DNA of 64,000 nucleotides, taken from contig OZ018330.1 of assembly GCA_963969495.1 (NCBI GenBank), forward strand, positions 50,117,706 to 50,181,705, written 5' to 3'. Of the stretch, positions 11,821-22,271 are shown piece by piece. The first letter of the stretch is position 1, and the number at the start of each line of letters is the position of its first letter. Position numbers and translations under genes: made by a program. The DNA comes from Ceratothoa steindachneri. Lineage: Eukaryota > Arthropoda > Malacostraca > Isopoda > Cymothoidae. Under the pieces are notes generated by a model that saw nothing but the letters and a program-made list of their open reading frames with translations, made no database searches and was not told the origin of the DNA.

Positions 11821-12725
11821 AAGGTTTACCACTAGAAATCGTCTCGGTTGCCTCAAGTCAGCGTGCTTGCAACACTCGTGGATAAAGAACTTTCTTAGAG
11901 GTTGGTGCGAAGGCTAGCACTTGGCGAGGCAGCCGAGCGAGAGAGTCGTGTGAATAACAATGAATCTTAATGAATCTGGTGTTGGGCATCACTAGAATGC
12001 TTTCTTATTATTTTTATTTCATAAAGTTTTCTTCCTCCGTTAGTAATGGTGCTGAATGTCTATGACAGACAGGTTCCTCCATTGTTATGTATATATATTT
12101 TTATTTGTTTAGTTTAATTTAATCCACTGTCGTGGCATTCAAGCCTTTCAATGTTTGTTTATTATGATAAATATCTCTAGTTAAATTTTATAAAGTTTTT
12201 AATATATTATTTTCAATTTGAGTATTACTTTGGGCACTTCGCCTCTTTTCGTTTATTTTATTCTGTCTTCCTCTTCTTGTTTTAGTTGGTTGAATTTGTT
12301 GATTTGTGCTTGTTAAATTTAAATTGGGCACTTCGCCTTTTTTTATTTTAAATTTTTAATTTTTAATATAGGCACTTTGCCTCTTGTTGGTAAAATTAGT
12401 TAATTTGGATTTAGTTTTGAATTATGTTGAGTTTGGGCACTTCGCCTCTTTTGCTAAGGTTAATTTGATTTTGAGTTAGGTAATTTCGCCTCATTTCATT
12501 AAGGTCATTTTCCTTTGTATTCTACTAAGTATATATAGGTAGTACGTTTTCTCTCGCGCAGGCTCTACCGCTTAGGAACAGAGCTGTTCTACCAATTCCA
12601 CGTCTTCTGTTTCCTCGTATGTTGAAATCGATGTTTATTGTCGGGAGTATTTCCGGATTGATTTTGTCCCAAGTCTTTCTCCCTAGCCTTTAGATCTCCA
12701 TATTGATCTGTTTTAGTCCGATTCT
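11821..12725 (-). other. probable 3' untranslated region of the Jockey/I-type LINE
   Basis: This lies downstream of the RT frame on the minus strand. It contains at least five copies of a motif that reads GCGAAGTGCCCAA-like on the minus strand (plus-strand GGGCACTTCGCCTC near 12232, 12323, 12371, 12433, and a shorter TTTCGCCTC form near 12483), in otherwise AT-rich DNA. A segment at about 12563-12577 resembles one at about 19573-19586, in the same position of the second LINE. The true 3' end is not obvious; homology to any element is lost toward 11820. Confidence 0.45.
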
Positions 12726-14100
12726 TTATTCTGCACCCTTTGCATCGTTCTGAGAGAGGTACAGCTTGCCATCTGCGTGATCACAGCCGGGTACACTAGG
12801 ACTGAGCGTACCAAGGCCATGTACAGCTTTTTCTTGTTTGGCACGCTGAGGCATAGGAAACGGTAAAGTTCCCTTAGATCTCTTTTGGCTAGGGAGACTG
12901 TGATTTGCGTGAGCCTTGTAACCTGATTTGTAGAGTCGTAAGGCCAGGACTTTTCCTTCGTTAGAGTACGGAAAGAGTTCGTTGTCGACGAGGCCGTCGT
13001 CTACTTTCCAGTGTTTCATTGGAATTATGGTGAACTTCTGGCGGTTGGTTTTAATCTTCCAATTTTTTTCGTAGCGATTGATGTTGTCAATCTCGGCAGC
13101 TGTCGCCCTTGCTTGGCTTCCAGCGTTCCTGAATGGACTCAGGACGATTTGAGTGATGTAATCCGCGTATTGCAGATACATCGAATCGTGCCTCACTGGA
13201 GCAAGTAGGTCAATTGTGTACACGAGGTGTACAGCAAAGGACTCAGAGAGCTGCCTTGTGGAACTCCCGCCTCAAGTTCAAATTCGGGTCCTTTGTATCC
13301 CTCGATTGCGATTTGGGCTCTCCTATCCGTAACATAGTTACAAAGGACTCTTACCAGGATTTGGTTTAGCTGGAGGTTGAGGATCTTGAATTGTAGCCCT
13401 CTCAGCCATACCTAATCGAAGGCCTTCCTTACATCCCGCAACACCACGTCTACGTACATTCTCTCAGCTTTACTGCAAGCGAGTTTTTTCGTTAGGAGGA
13501 TGAGGGGGATTTCCGTTCCTCGTCCCTTTCGGAACCCGTGCTGCTGAGGCTTGTGAGCTCCTAGCTCGGCTAGTTGTTCTTGAAACCTGTCAGCCAGGAG
13601 ATTCTCGTAAACTTTCTCAACGATTTCCAGCAGGGCAATTGGCCTGTAATTTACTAGTTGATTAGGGGGTTTACCTCCCTTGGGTATGAAAATTATTTTA
13701 GGAATCTTAAAACCTTCAGGGAAGTAACCCGTATTCAAGGAAGCGTTGTAAATGTTTGCAATTCCCTGAATGATCTGCTGTGGGGCATTTACTTAATTGT
13801 TTCTGGTAATGCCCGTCCAGCCTGGTGCCTTTTGTTGGAAGGCTCTTATAGTGGCCATGACCTCCTCTGGTGTTATGGAACGGCCGTGGTCCGCCATCTC
13901 CCTACCTTCGTCGACTCGATGTTGTGGGTACGTGCGGTGCAAAACCTGATTCAGTTCTTCGATCAGTTGACCTTTGAATTTCTGGTCGAACTCATCGCTT
14001 TCTTCAGGGGTAATCCTAAAGACGTTTTTCCAGAAATTTCTGAACCTGTCTTCCAGAACCGCCGGGTCTTCTAAATAGTATCCGTTCTCTTTTATTCGAG
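12726..14100 (-). pseudogene. Jockey/I-type LINE reverse transcriptase region
   Basis: The minus strand encodes an RT. The N-terminal palm part reads PKIIFIPKGGKPPNQLVNYR then PIALLEIVEKVYENLLADR and QHGFRKGRGTE (about 13738-13412), ending in a KAFD-type motif. After frame breaks the palm resumes with LQYADYITQIV at about 13150, where YADD is expected, so the second catalytic Asp is replaced by Tyr. A C-terminal part follows (YKSGYKAHANHSL). Multiple frame changes mean no intact polymerase. It follows the endonuclease in the usual LINE order. The clade (Jockey, I or Nimb type) is uncertain. Confidence 0.85.
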
Positions 14101-14463
14101 CCTTTAATCTTGCTGTTGGTCCCTTTAAATTCTTGACTTGACGCCAGAATTTAGCCGGGTTTAGTTCGCTATCGACTTTGGCTATCAGGTTGTTCCAAAT
14201 TTACCCCTGTTGGAGGTTGATAGCCTCTTTTAGCTCTGTGCTTAGGCATCGAATGAATGAGCTTCTTTCCCAGTTAGGACCTTCCCGTCTTATCTCTTCG
14301 TACACTTCCCTGTGAACGCGAGCGATCTCTCTCATCTCCTCTGTCCATCTGGGCTGAGGAGGTGTTTTATACCCAGTTTTGGGTATGCTCTCGCGGTCCG
14401 CTTCTAGTATGGACGTAGTTATCCTCTCCAGCTACCCGTCTATCTCTTCCAATGCCGTCTCGC

Positions 14464-15212
14464 TTAGGTCAGATGGCGCGTATTGACTGAGTCGTCTCTT
14501 GTAACGATCCCAGTTGGCCAAGGCGTAGTTTTTCGGAGAGGGACTGGAAGTTGGATCGGAGCGAGAGATACTGTGGTGAGGATCTCTATGTGATCACTTG
14601 GGACTGTTGGGCCTGGCTCACTATGGTAGTTCAATGGGAAACCTTCACTTGTTAAGATTATATCACGTTTTGTTGCTGATGTGGAAGTGATATAAGTCGG
14701 AAAATCCGGCCCTATCCCATGAATGTTTTTTCTTCCCATAATCAATTCCAAGTTTCGGCCTCTTTCGTTGGTACTACCATTGCCCGCCGCACAGCATCTG
14801 GCATTGAGGTCTCCCCCTAAGAATGCCATTCTGCGGTGCCGAACAGTGTGTAGAAGTTATTTAACGGGAGATAGGCTTGATGAGGGGGTTGATAGGCTGC
14901 AGCTATCACGAGGTCTCCTACCAATGTGTGGAGTTCGATCACCACAAAGGATTCATCAAGTTCTGGTAATTGTTTGAACGAGATGTTCCCCTTGGCAGCT
15001 ATTGCAACACATTCAAACTTTCCTGAGCTGAGAATGATTTTTCATGACTACTCTGTAGCCCAGGATTTTAATTCGACCAGCTGTAGTATCGATACCGTGC
15101 TCAGTTATAAGAATGATGTCGGGGTCAAGCATTCGGAATATGTTTCCATATGCCGTAGCTTTTCCCTCCCATCCATCTACGTTGAGTGTCAGAATCCTTA
15201 TTCTATTGCTTA
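14464..15212 (-). pseudogene. LINE AP-like endonuclease
   Basis: This is the endonuclease that nicks target DNA for target-primed reverse transcription. On the minus strand it begins RIRILTLNVDGW at about 15212, continues with DIILITEHGI, and after a shift reaches FLGGDLNARCC (about 14829), GPDFPTYI, DIILTS and VPSDHIEI (near 14600). These match the GDxNA and SDH catalytic signatures of AP-type endonucleases. A one-base frame change near 15030 and a stop near 14826 break the frame. It sits between ORF1 and RT. Confidence 0.85.
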
Positions 15213-15218
15213 CTCTCT

Positions 15219-16905
15219 CTAGGTTATTTTTTTTAGTGTTTTGGGGTGATGTTTTTCTTCCTCCCGCTTTTCTTTTTCCTGAACACAGCGTTTGAAATCT
15301 GCTCGCAGGTGCTGTGATGTAGGGTCACTTTCTGGCTGAGCAGAGCTTCTTCTACTGTTTCGGGGTCGACTTTGTAGTCGTATTCCTATTTGAATATTTT
15401 GGTTTTGATTCCATGGAAAATATCCCTGGGCTCCATCTCCTCGGGAAAGGGAAACTGATCGCAAGCGTAGATTTTGAAATTGATTCTGTCTGCACACAAT
15501 CTTTTTGGTTTTCTTTTTCTTCCCCTTGGCTTTTTTGGTTTGTGGAACTTCGGTGTCCGAGGAGTCTAAGGATTTTGAGGGACTATTGGTGTCAGTATTT
15601 TCTTTCTCTGTGGGGATTTTTTGTTTCTGTTTAGGTGCAGGAGTTTTCACATCGACTGCTTATTTCTTTTCTTTCTTGTTGGTAACATTTTTGGTAGTGT
15701 CGCGCCCGTTTGCTTGTTGGTTTGGAATCATCTGCAGTTGCATACATCCCTGGAGGGGGGTTGTCTGGGAACCACATTTGTTCCATCCCGTTTTTAGCTA
15801 ACATTTGGTTTAGCTGAGTTGCAAAGGTGCCAAGGCGAGTGAGATTCATGATGTGCGCGTGAAGGATGCACGTCATAATCTTCATCGAGTTTTCGTTCTG
15901 TAGTTTAAGATAAGTCTTCTTATTGTCTACTTCCGAGAGGGCCACCTTTTTTGCTTTGGCGTAGGACGTATTCGCTCTACTTGTTTCTTCTTTCTTCTTC
16001 GCCTTTTGTTTGTTTTTAATTATTTATTTTTTAACAGGATATGACATGGCCATTGTTCTGTGTCCTTGGCCACAGTTAACGCACTTCTCAAGGTTACTAG
16101 TGCACGAACTCCAATTGTGCTCTTTGTCGCTGCATTTAGAGCACGTTTCTTGTGACTCTTTGCAGTCTTTAGTGGTGTGTACTTCCATTTTGTAACATCT
16201 GAAACAGTACTGGACTGGAGTGTATTCTCCCTTCTCTATCTGTTCCCCACTAATTTTGGCATTGAACATTAATAGGCCTTGTTCCTTTGCCTTTTGGGTA
16301 ATAGTTGTTTCGGCGAAGACCACCTTGACGACATGGGTGTAGTCGCTGCCATCCCTTCTATTTTTGAACTTTATCACTTCGGCTACCTTGGCCCAGGTTT
16401 GCCCGAAGCTGGATCTCCCCCATGATTTCATCCTTGGAGTGTTGTCCAATCCACGGATCGATTCGCCGGCACACCACGCTCCTGTGGGCCAGGATCTGTG
16501 GTGGTACTGATGGTTGCAGCCCAATACCCCTAAGGACCTCTACTGCTTTCTCCTTGGTGATTTCTTCGATGTCTTTCTTATTTTGCAGATTGCGATATAC
16601 CCCGAGGTTATTTCCAGCAGTCTTACCATGGTAATGCTCAACTTGCCATACACAGCTTGGAATACATTCTCTCTGCTGGGCTTGGGGTGTCCGTCGACTG
16701 CCCTCAGTGGTATGCTGGTAGAATGGTCTTGGGCCATCTCTTCGAGAGAGTGGCCCCTCTGGACTGGGTTTATTTTTTCTCGCAAGTCTCTTATTAGTGG
16801 TGATTTGTTTCTAGTATAATTTCGTGCTCCCTTTCTTCTTACGATGATGTTTACTTCTTTATTTGTTTGTGGGTGACTCCCTCTACTTCGTCGCTCAGCT
16901 TCCAT
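15219..16905 (-). pseudogene. LINE ORF1 (gag-like) with CCHC zinc knuckles
   Basis: Four overlapping minus-strand frame pieces make up the nucleic-acid-binding ORF1 protein. The first (16905-16540) starts MEAERRSRGSHP. The second (16524-16024) carries the zinc-knuckle cluster CFRCYKMEVHTTKDC, CSKCSDKEHNWSSC and CVNCGQGHRTMAMSC-like, the last with Cys replaced by Tyr. The third (15945-15631) has a leucine-rich helix. The last (15650-15219) is Lys/Ser-rich with KKAKGKKKKTKK and an acidic-basic tail. The pieces are separated by frameshifts or stops. Three CCHC knuckles are typical of Jockey/I-group ORF1. Confidence 0.82.
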
Positions 16906-17299
16906 GAACGTGAACCACCAAATGAGGGGATGAATGATGATGGGTGAACCCGGGGAGGCCCCTCAGACGGGTGGTGATAGAATAAACTACCACCACCCGG
17001 GGATGCCGCCCCATCTGGGGCTTGGTTATCGATGCTGTTTCCAACTTACACAGGGACGGTTGCATGTCCCCTGTGGTCGTGACCGGAAGCTACCCTTAGA
17101 GATTAGAGCAAACTCTTCCCCAAAGCTTTCAGCATCGCCTCGTAATCGGGCAGTCTCTTCGGTAGAGTTCCACAGTGAGCTAATCCTCAAACCTCCTTTC
17201 CTTTACGTCTCCAATTATGTCTATCAAAGTGGACCGACATAGCAGTCCACTGCAGTTCAGTTCATTTCAGCTTCGCAACTCCGTCGAGGGAGGAGGGGG

Positions 17300-18640
17300 G
17301 GAGGTTAGGTCGACATTAAGTCACCTAGGAGCTGCTTAAAAAAGTCTTCCGGAGAGTCCCCGTGGGGTTAGCCTTTCCTAATCCTTTTCCTCCTTTATCG
17401 GGTAAGAGATGTAGTTTTAGCGTAGTTTTCTCAATGAATCTCTTCTCTCGTGAGTGCAAGAATAAATAGGCCACGAATGGCGCGAGGTTGCCAGCGGTTT
17501 CTGGCTTTGCCAATGTTTTCTCTCCACTCATGTTGTGGGAAATTTCTTATGGTTGGGTGACATTCTTCACCCGGCAATGACGTCACCGACCCGTTAACAG
17601 CTTCAACAACTTTCCCTTCGCTAGAAGCAACGTTCCCTTCACTAGCTTCATAGGTTTTAATCTAATAATCCTATTTAACTGCCCTTAATACTATCACCTT
17701 TTTTGTAATAAGAAAATAAAAGAGAGATAATTAGAATGAATCACTAATTAAACTTGATAAAAACACGCATGAACTCAATGTAATCTATTTTTAAACCTTT
17801 AAATATTTTAGTATTTAATTTCGACAATAATTTTCTTCATTAATTTCCTAAATGCATTCAGATGAAAGAAATAGAATAATTGCTGCTAATTTCAATTAAA
17901 TTCAACAATTTTCGCAAATACCAGGAGAAAAGAATAAGTTGAGAAAGATAGATAAATAATTAACGGTCATAATATAGATATATATACAAATATTTGGTTC
18001 CCAGAATAAACGCAGATATTCATGTAAGTGCGAGGTCTCCATGGCAACGGAAATTCGGGTAATTCCTATTGTGCTCTCTATGGATACTGAAATTTGGCTG
18101 ATGAATATAATGCTATGCAAAGGCGAATATGGACTTTCTACCACTGAAAATTAACATTTTGTTTCTCTTATAGATATTATTTATCGAACAATATGTGATA
18201 AAAGATTAATGCAAATAAATTTGGTTTCTTTAAAGTAATGAATACAAAAATAATTATAACATATATTCACCATCATTCTTGAACAAGAGCTTCACCAGGA
18301 GAGTTGCGAACCCTCTTTAGCTCTCGCGAGCCAACTAGTTCACATGAGCTATGGCTATTCTGCACATTTCACTTCACCTAATGGTACCACATAGTTTTCG
18401 AATTAATTTTCTAAAGCTTTCAGCAAGCCACCAAAGATGCTTTTTCTTGATTTTTAAATAAATCTAAAATAATAGTACTATATTCAAAACCATTTAGAAA
18501 ACTTCCTGGTGCTATCTACAAGGTATATTTCCATTCTTGATTGAAAAATAAATCACATAATGGATCGCGAACCACAAAATCGAGTTTACGCTACATCAGA
18601 GATATGAAGAGCATACGATGGACACCCTCACTTAGAGGCA
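17300..18640. other. no recognised gene
   Basis: 17300-17660 is moderately GC-rich and holds a 68-residue minus-strand frame of unknown identity, possibly LINE 5' leader. 17660-18640 is AT-rich with nothing recognisable. Confidence 0.45.
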
Positions 18641-18654
18641 AATTTCAACAATGA

Positions 18655-19078
18655 GTAAATTCTATCACTGCCAAGCGAAAGAAGCTGCTTTGGTCTTTCG
18701 GTACGATCACTGCCAGGTGAAAGAAGCTGCTTTGGTCTTTCGGTACGATCACTGCCAGGTGAAAGAAGCTGCTTTGATCTTTTGGTACGATCACTGCCAG
18801 GTGAAAGAAGCTGCTTTGGTCTTTCGGTACGATCACTGCCAGGTGAAAGAAGCTGCTTTGTTCTCTCGGTAGGATCACTGTCAGGTGAAAGAAGCTGCTT
18901 TGGTCTTTCGTTACAATCACTGCCAGGTGGAAGAAGCTGCTTTTGTCTTTCGGTGCGATCACTGACAGGTGAATGAATCTGCTGCTCTTCCGCCACTCCC
19001 ACTGAGAGGTGAATGAAGCTGCTGCTCTTTCGTCACGATCACTAAGAGGTGAATGAAGCTGGTGGTGTTCCGTCATTA
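18655..19078. repeat. 42-bp minisatellite, about ten units
   Basis: The unit reads roughly CACTGCCAGGTGAAAGAAGC then TGCTTTGGTCTTTCGGTACG and AT (42 bp). Copies near 18664-18960 are close; those toward 19070 diverge (GTGAATGAAGCTGCTGCTCTTTCGTCACG). Because 42 is a multiple of three, long frames run through it on both strands (14-residue peptide repeats). I treat these as artefacts. The array resumes after the hAT element at 24917. Confidence 0.95.
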
Positions 19079-19544
19079 CAGGGAACACCATAGGCCACAC
19101 AGGCGGCTGCCTAGGACGCCAAATTAAAGATAAAAATAAATAAATAAACATTAAAAAATAAAAATACATGTATAATAAACTTGAAACCCCCTTTACACTT
19201 AGGCTATATAGATAAGAGAAGAAGGGGTGATAGAAGGATAGCATGAGAGGTGGGGTTGTTTTTTTTTGGGGGGGGGGGAATGTGAGTACGTATGATGAGT
19301 GATGAATATATGCTAGGAGAATGGCTGTTCTTTCTTAAGTTATTTTAATTATTCTGTCTTTTATATTTTTTGAGAGGTTCTGCTAAGTCCGACCTTTTAC
19401 AGGTACGTAGGTTCTATTTCATAAATTTATATAAATGTATACGAGTATATATATATATAATTGGGCATCTATATGTTGCTTCTAATTTATGTTTTGTCTT
19501 GATTCATTTTATGTTTCGGATTATGATTTTATGTATAGATTGGT

Positions 19545-21010
19545 AGTTCTGCCTGCCCTAGGTGGATCCTACTGCTCGGGAACCTCTTAGTTGAGTTTTC
19601 ATTTTGAATCCTCAGATCTCTAAATATCTGCGGATATTTTCGTTCAATTTTCTGCCATATTTTCTTCGCCCTGTTCTCCAGGGTCAGGTTGATTGGATTA
19701 ATATCTGCTATTTGGAGTAAGTCTCTGATGCGCTTTCTTTCTGCTCTTCTAGTTTTGGTTATTAAGTAGATTGCTTTATTTTCTTCTTATTTGATTTCGG
19801 GATAGTGCTCAACGGGATCGGGGAGTATACTAGGACCGATTCAACCAAGGCTTTGTACAGTGTTCTCAGTCATTTTTTATTCATTCTGCCTAGGGTGTGC
19901 ATTAGCCTTAGGTCACCTTTGGCTTTGGCTATCCTTGCCGTCGCATGAGCGTGGTAGCCTCTTGTGCCAATCTGTAACCCCAGTACACTTCCTTCCGGCG
20001 CGTAACTGTTGTTGGTGCCGTCAATGGATATCCGGTCCTTCTTAAATATAGATAATGGTATTATTTTAAATTTGTGGATGTGAGTTTTAATTTTCCATTT
20101 GTTTTCATAGTCATTAATATTCTTTATTTCCCTTTCCGAAGTTTGTGCCTGCCAGCTGCCATCTTGGATTAGTGTTTCGCGATGGAATAATCTGACTGAT
20201 GTCGTCCGCGTATGGAATATTTAGACATCATGGTGTTATTGGGGGCGGAAGGTCAGCCGTGAAGATTGCAAATAGGGTAAGGCTCAGACATCCGCCCCTG
20301 TGGGACTCCGTCTGTAGATGGAAAGTCGGTATCACGTGGTCCTCGGTGGTGAGGTAGGCTTTCCTATTAGTGACATAGTCAGCCAACATTCTCTCCATCT
20401 TGATGCCGAGATCGAGCTGGAGGAGCTTATACTTAAGCCCTTCAACCTAGACCTTATCGAAGGCCTTCTCGACATCACAGAGGACTACGCCTACGTATCC
20501 TTTTTCTGTTTTGGCCTGTGCAATCTTTTCGATTAATTAGCTATTGCTGAGGTAGAGTTTCTTTCCTTTCGGAAGCCGAATTGACGGTCATTGTATTTTC
20601 GGTTTTCTTCCAGGTATTCGTCCAGCCTATGATTCAAGATCTTTTCCAGGACCTTACCCATAAAATTCAGTAGGGAAATTGGCCTAAAGCTTAAAACTAA
20701 GTGGGTTGGTTTCCCTTGCTTCAGCAGGAAGACTATTTTAGCTGTCTTAAATCTTTCCAGATAAGCTCTTATGTTCAGATATGCGTTGAACAGGTCAGCA
20801 ATTGCCTTAGTTATATTCTCTGGGGCATTCTCATAGTTATTTTTTGTGAGGCCTGTGCTCCCGGGAGCCTTCTGCTTAAACGATCCTATGGCACTTTTCA
20901 GCTCTTCTTCTGTAATCTGAGCTCCTATACCCTGCGTTTCCTTGTGCACACCTAGGCTACTTGACGCGTTTTCTCTTAAATACGTTTTCTTGATACCCGA
21001 CACGTTTTCT
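19545..21010 (-). mobile_element. second Jockey/I-type LINE fragment nested in the hAT
   Basis: The minus strand encodes an RT fragment. The N-terminal part (21003-20533) includes FKTAKIVFLLKQGKPTHLV, FRPISLLNFMGKVLEKILN and FGFRKERNSTSA. After a shift comes RGGCLSLTLFAIFTADL and an intact catalytic IPYADDISQII near 20180-20215. Downstream AT-rich DNA resembles the 3' part of the LINE at 12.5-12.7 kb, so the two are related families. No ORF1 or endonuclease remains, so it is 5'-truncated. Its insertion site lies between the hAT left end and the transposase exons. Confidence 0.82.
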
Positions 21011-21558
21011 TTCTTAAATTGGGGGAGGGGTAACGCATCAGGCCATCACCGGTTCTCAAATTGATACAGAAGGACATCGTCGTGTTGTCATTGTTGTCAA
21101 CGAGTCAATAGCTTTTCTTATGTAATGAACAGGTCATCTATGTAGTTAGATGCTGCTTTCAGGAAGCGAAGAAATGAGGAGGAGGAGGAAAAACAGACCC
21201 AAAGCAGAGGTTTGTAATTTTAGTTAATTAACTTTTAAAGCGTTCTCGTATTGCTTTTTCATTATAATAGGCTAAGAACAACAGCTAAGGTACGCTAGCT
21301 GCAATAAATACCAATATATAGTCGTAGCAATTTATATAAAACTTCCTCATTGAATGACGAAGTTTTGCATAAAATATGACGGTCATTCAACACGTAGCCT
21401 ACCAACTCTTATTATAATGAAAACACGTCAGAAATTTAGGTGGTTAAAGTATAGGTTGAGTTATGTTGTTTGATTAGTATTATACCGGTTTTTGGTATTA
21501 CACTAACCTAACAACGTAACATAACAGTAACACCAGAAATTCATGGGAGGTAAAAAAG

Positions 21559-22006
21559 TTGGCAACAAGAAACTTAAACTTGGCTATTAGCCGCAACGTA
21601 ACCTATTATCCTAATAAAGTAATGTATAGCCAACTATTTTCTGATTTTTCAGATGCACTGAGAAAATATTTGCAGCCACGACAAGCCCCTGTGAGAGCTG
21701 CTACAGAGGAGGTATCACTGTCTTCACCTGAGCCTCTCAGTTTAAAAGAGTGTAAGTTTAATCAAATTTGGAATATGATTTCAGTACAATTACCTTTCCT
21801 GAACAATGTTTTATTTCTAAATACAATATGAATTTTATATTTGTATCATACTATAATGAAGTACTTTGGAGCTACAATGAATGCAGAGATATCATTGTAT
21901 GCCATGTTGTTTTATGTTACACAGCGGCATCTGTTCAGGCTGACGCAACAAGCAGCAGCACCGCATTGGCTAGTGAGACACAGCTTCAGCACTTAATTCC
22001 AGATGA
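21559..22006 (+). other. candidate upstream exons of the hAT gene
   Basis: A frame beginning MATRNLNLAISRN runs to a consensus donor (GTAAGT at 21752). A pyrimidine-rich acceptor ending ACAG at 21924 opens a second small exon reading SVQADATSSSTALASETQ, which ends at a GTATTT donor near 22007. These are sequence-only splice predictions. The encoded residues are low-complexity Ser/Thr/Ala and match no domain I know, but position and frame fit the start of the transposase gene. Confidence 0.45.
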
Positions 22007-22176
22007 GTATTTATGCTGCTTGTTACAGTAATTGAATTTATTTATCTATGTCTTATCTATCAATAATTACAATACTTTAAATATTATTTGTATCATGCTA
22101 TAATGAAGTTTTAAGAGGTACAATGAATGCAGAGGCCAGAGATGCAATTGTTTCTCATGTATTTTGTTTTTCACAG
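21839..22176 (+). repeat. duplicated intron-end segment within the hAT
   Basis: Segments 21839-21924 and 22087-22176 are direct repeats (both contain TTGTATCAT.CTATAATGAAG and ACAATGAATGCAGAG, and both end in a pyrimidine-rich CACAG/ACACAG acceptor). Spacing is about 250 bp. This suggests tandem duplication of a small exon-intron block; the second exon copy after 22176 is no longer recognisable. Confidence 0.7.
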
Positions 22177-22271
22177 CTTGTAATTAAACTAAAATCATTA
22201 TTATTAATGCATCTACAGATGTCTTTCTAAGTTGCTGTATGTGTGTTTCATTCAAATGATTATCTTAACAG

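Larger units (their letters stand above)
12540..17260 (-). mobile_element. Jockey/I-group LINE, near full length but decayed
   Basis: The envelope of the element: ORF1 with zinc knuckles, endonuclease and RT lie in canonical 5'-3' order on the minus strand over about 4.2 kb, with flanking untranslated DNA at both ends. The 5' flank (16906-17260) is GC-rich and includes a perfect 9-bp inverted repeat (16968-16976 with 16991-16999). Exact ends and target duplications were not found. Confidence 0.8.

Noticed and set aside
18645..19244. A 199-residue repeat protein on the minus strand
   Set aside because: Long frames exist on both strands only because the repeat unit is 42 bp; no conserved domain.
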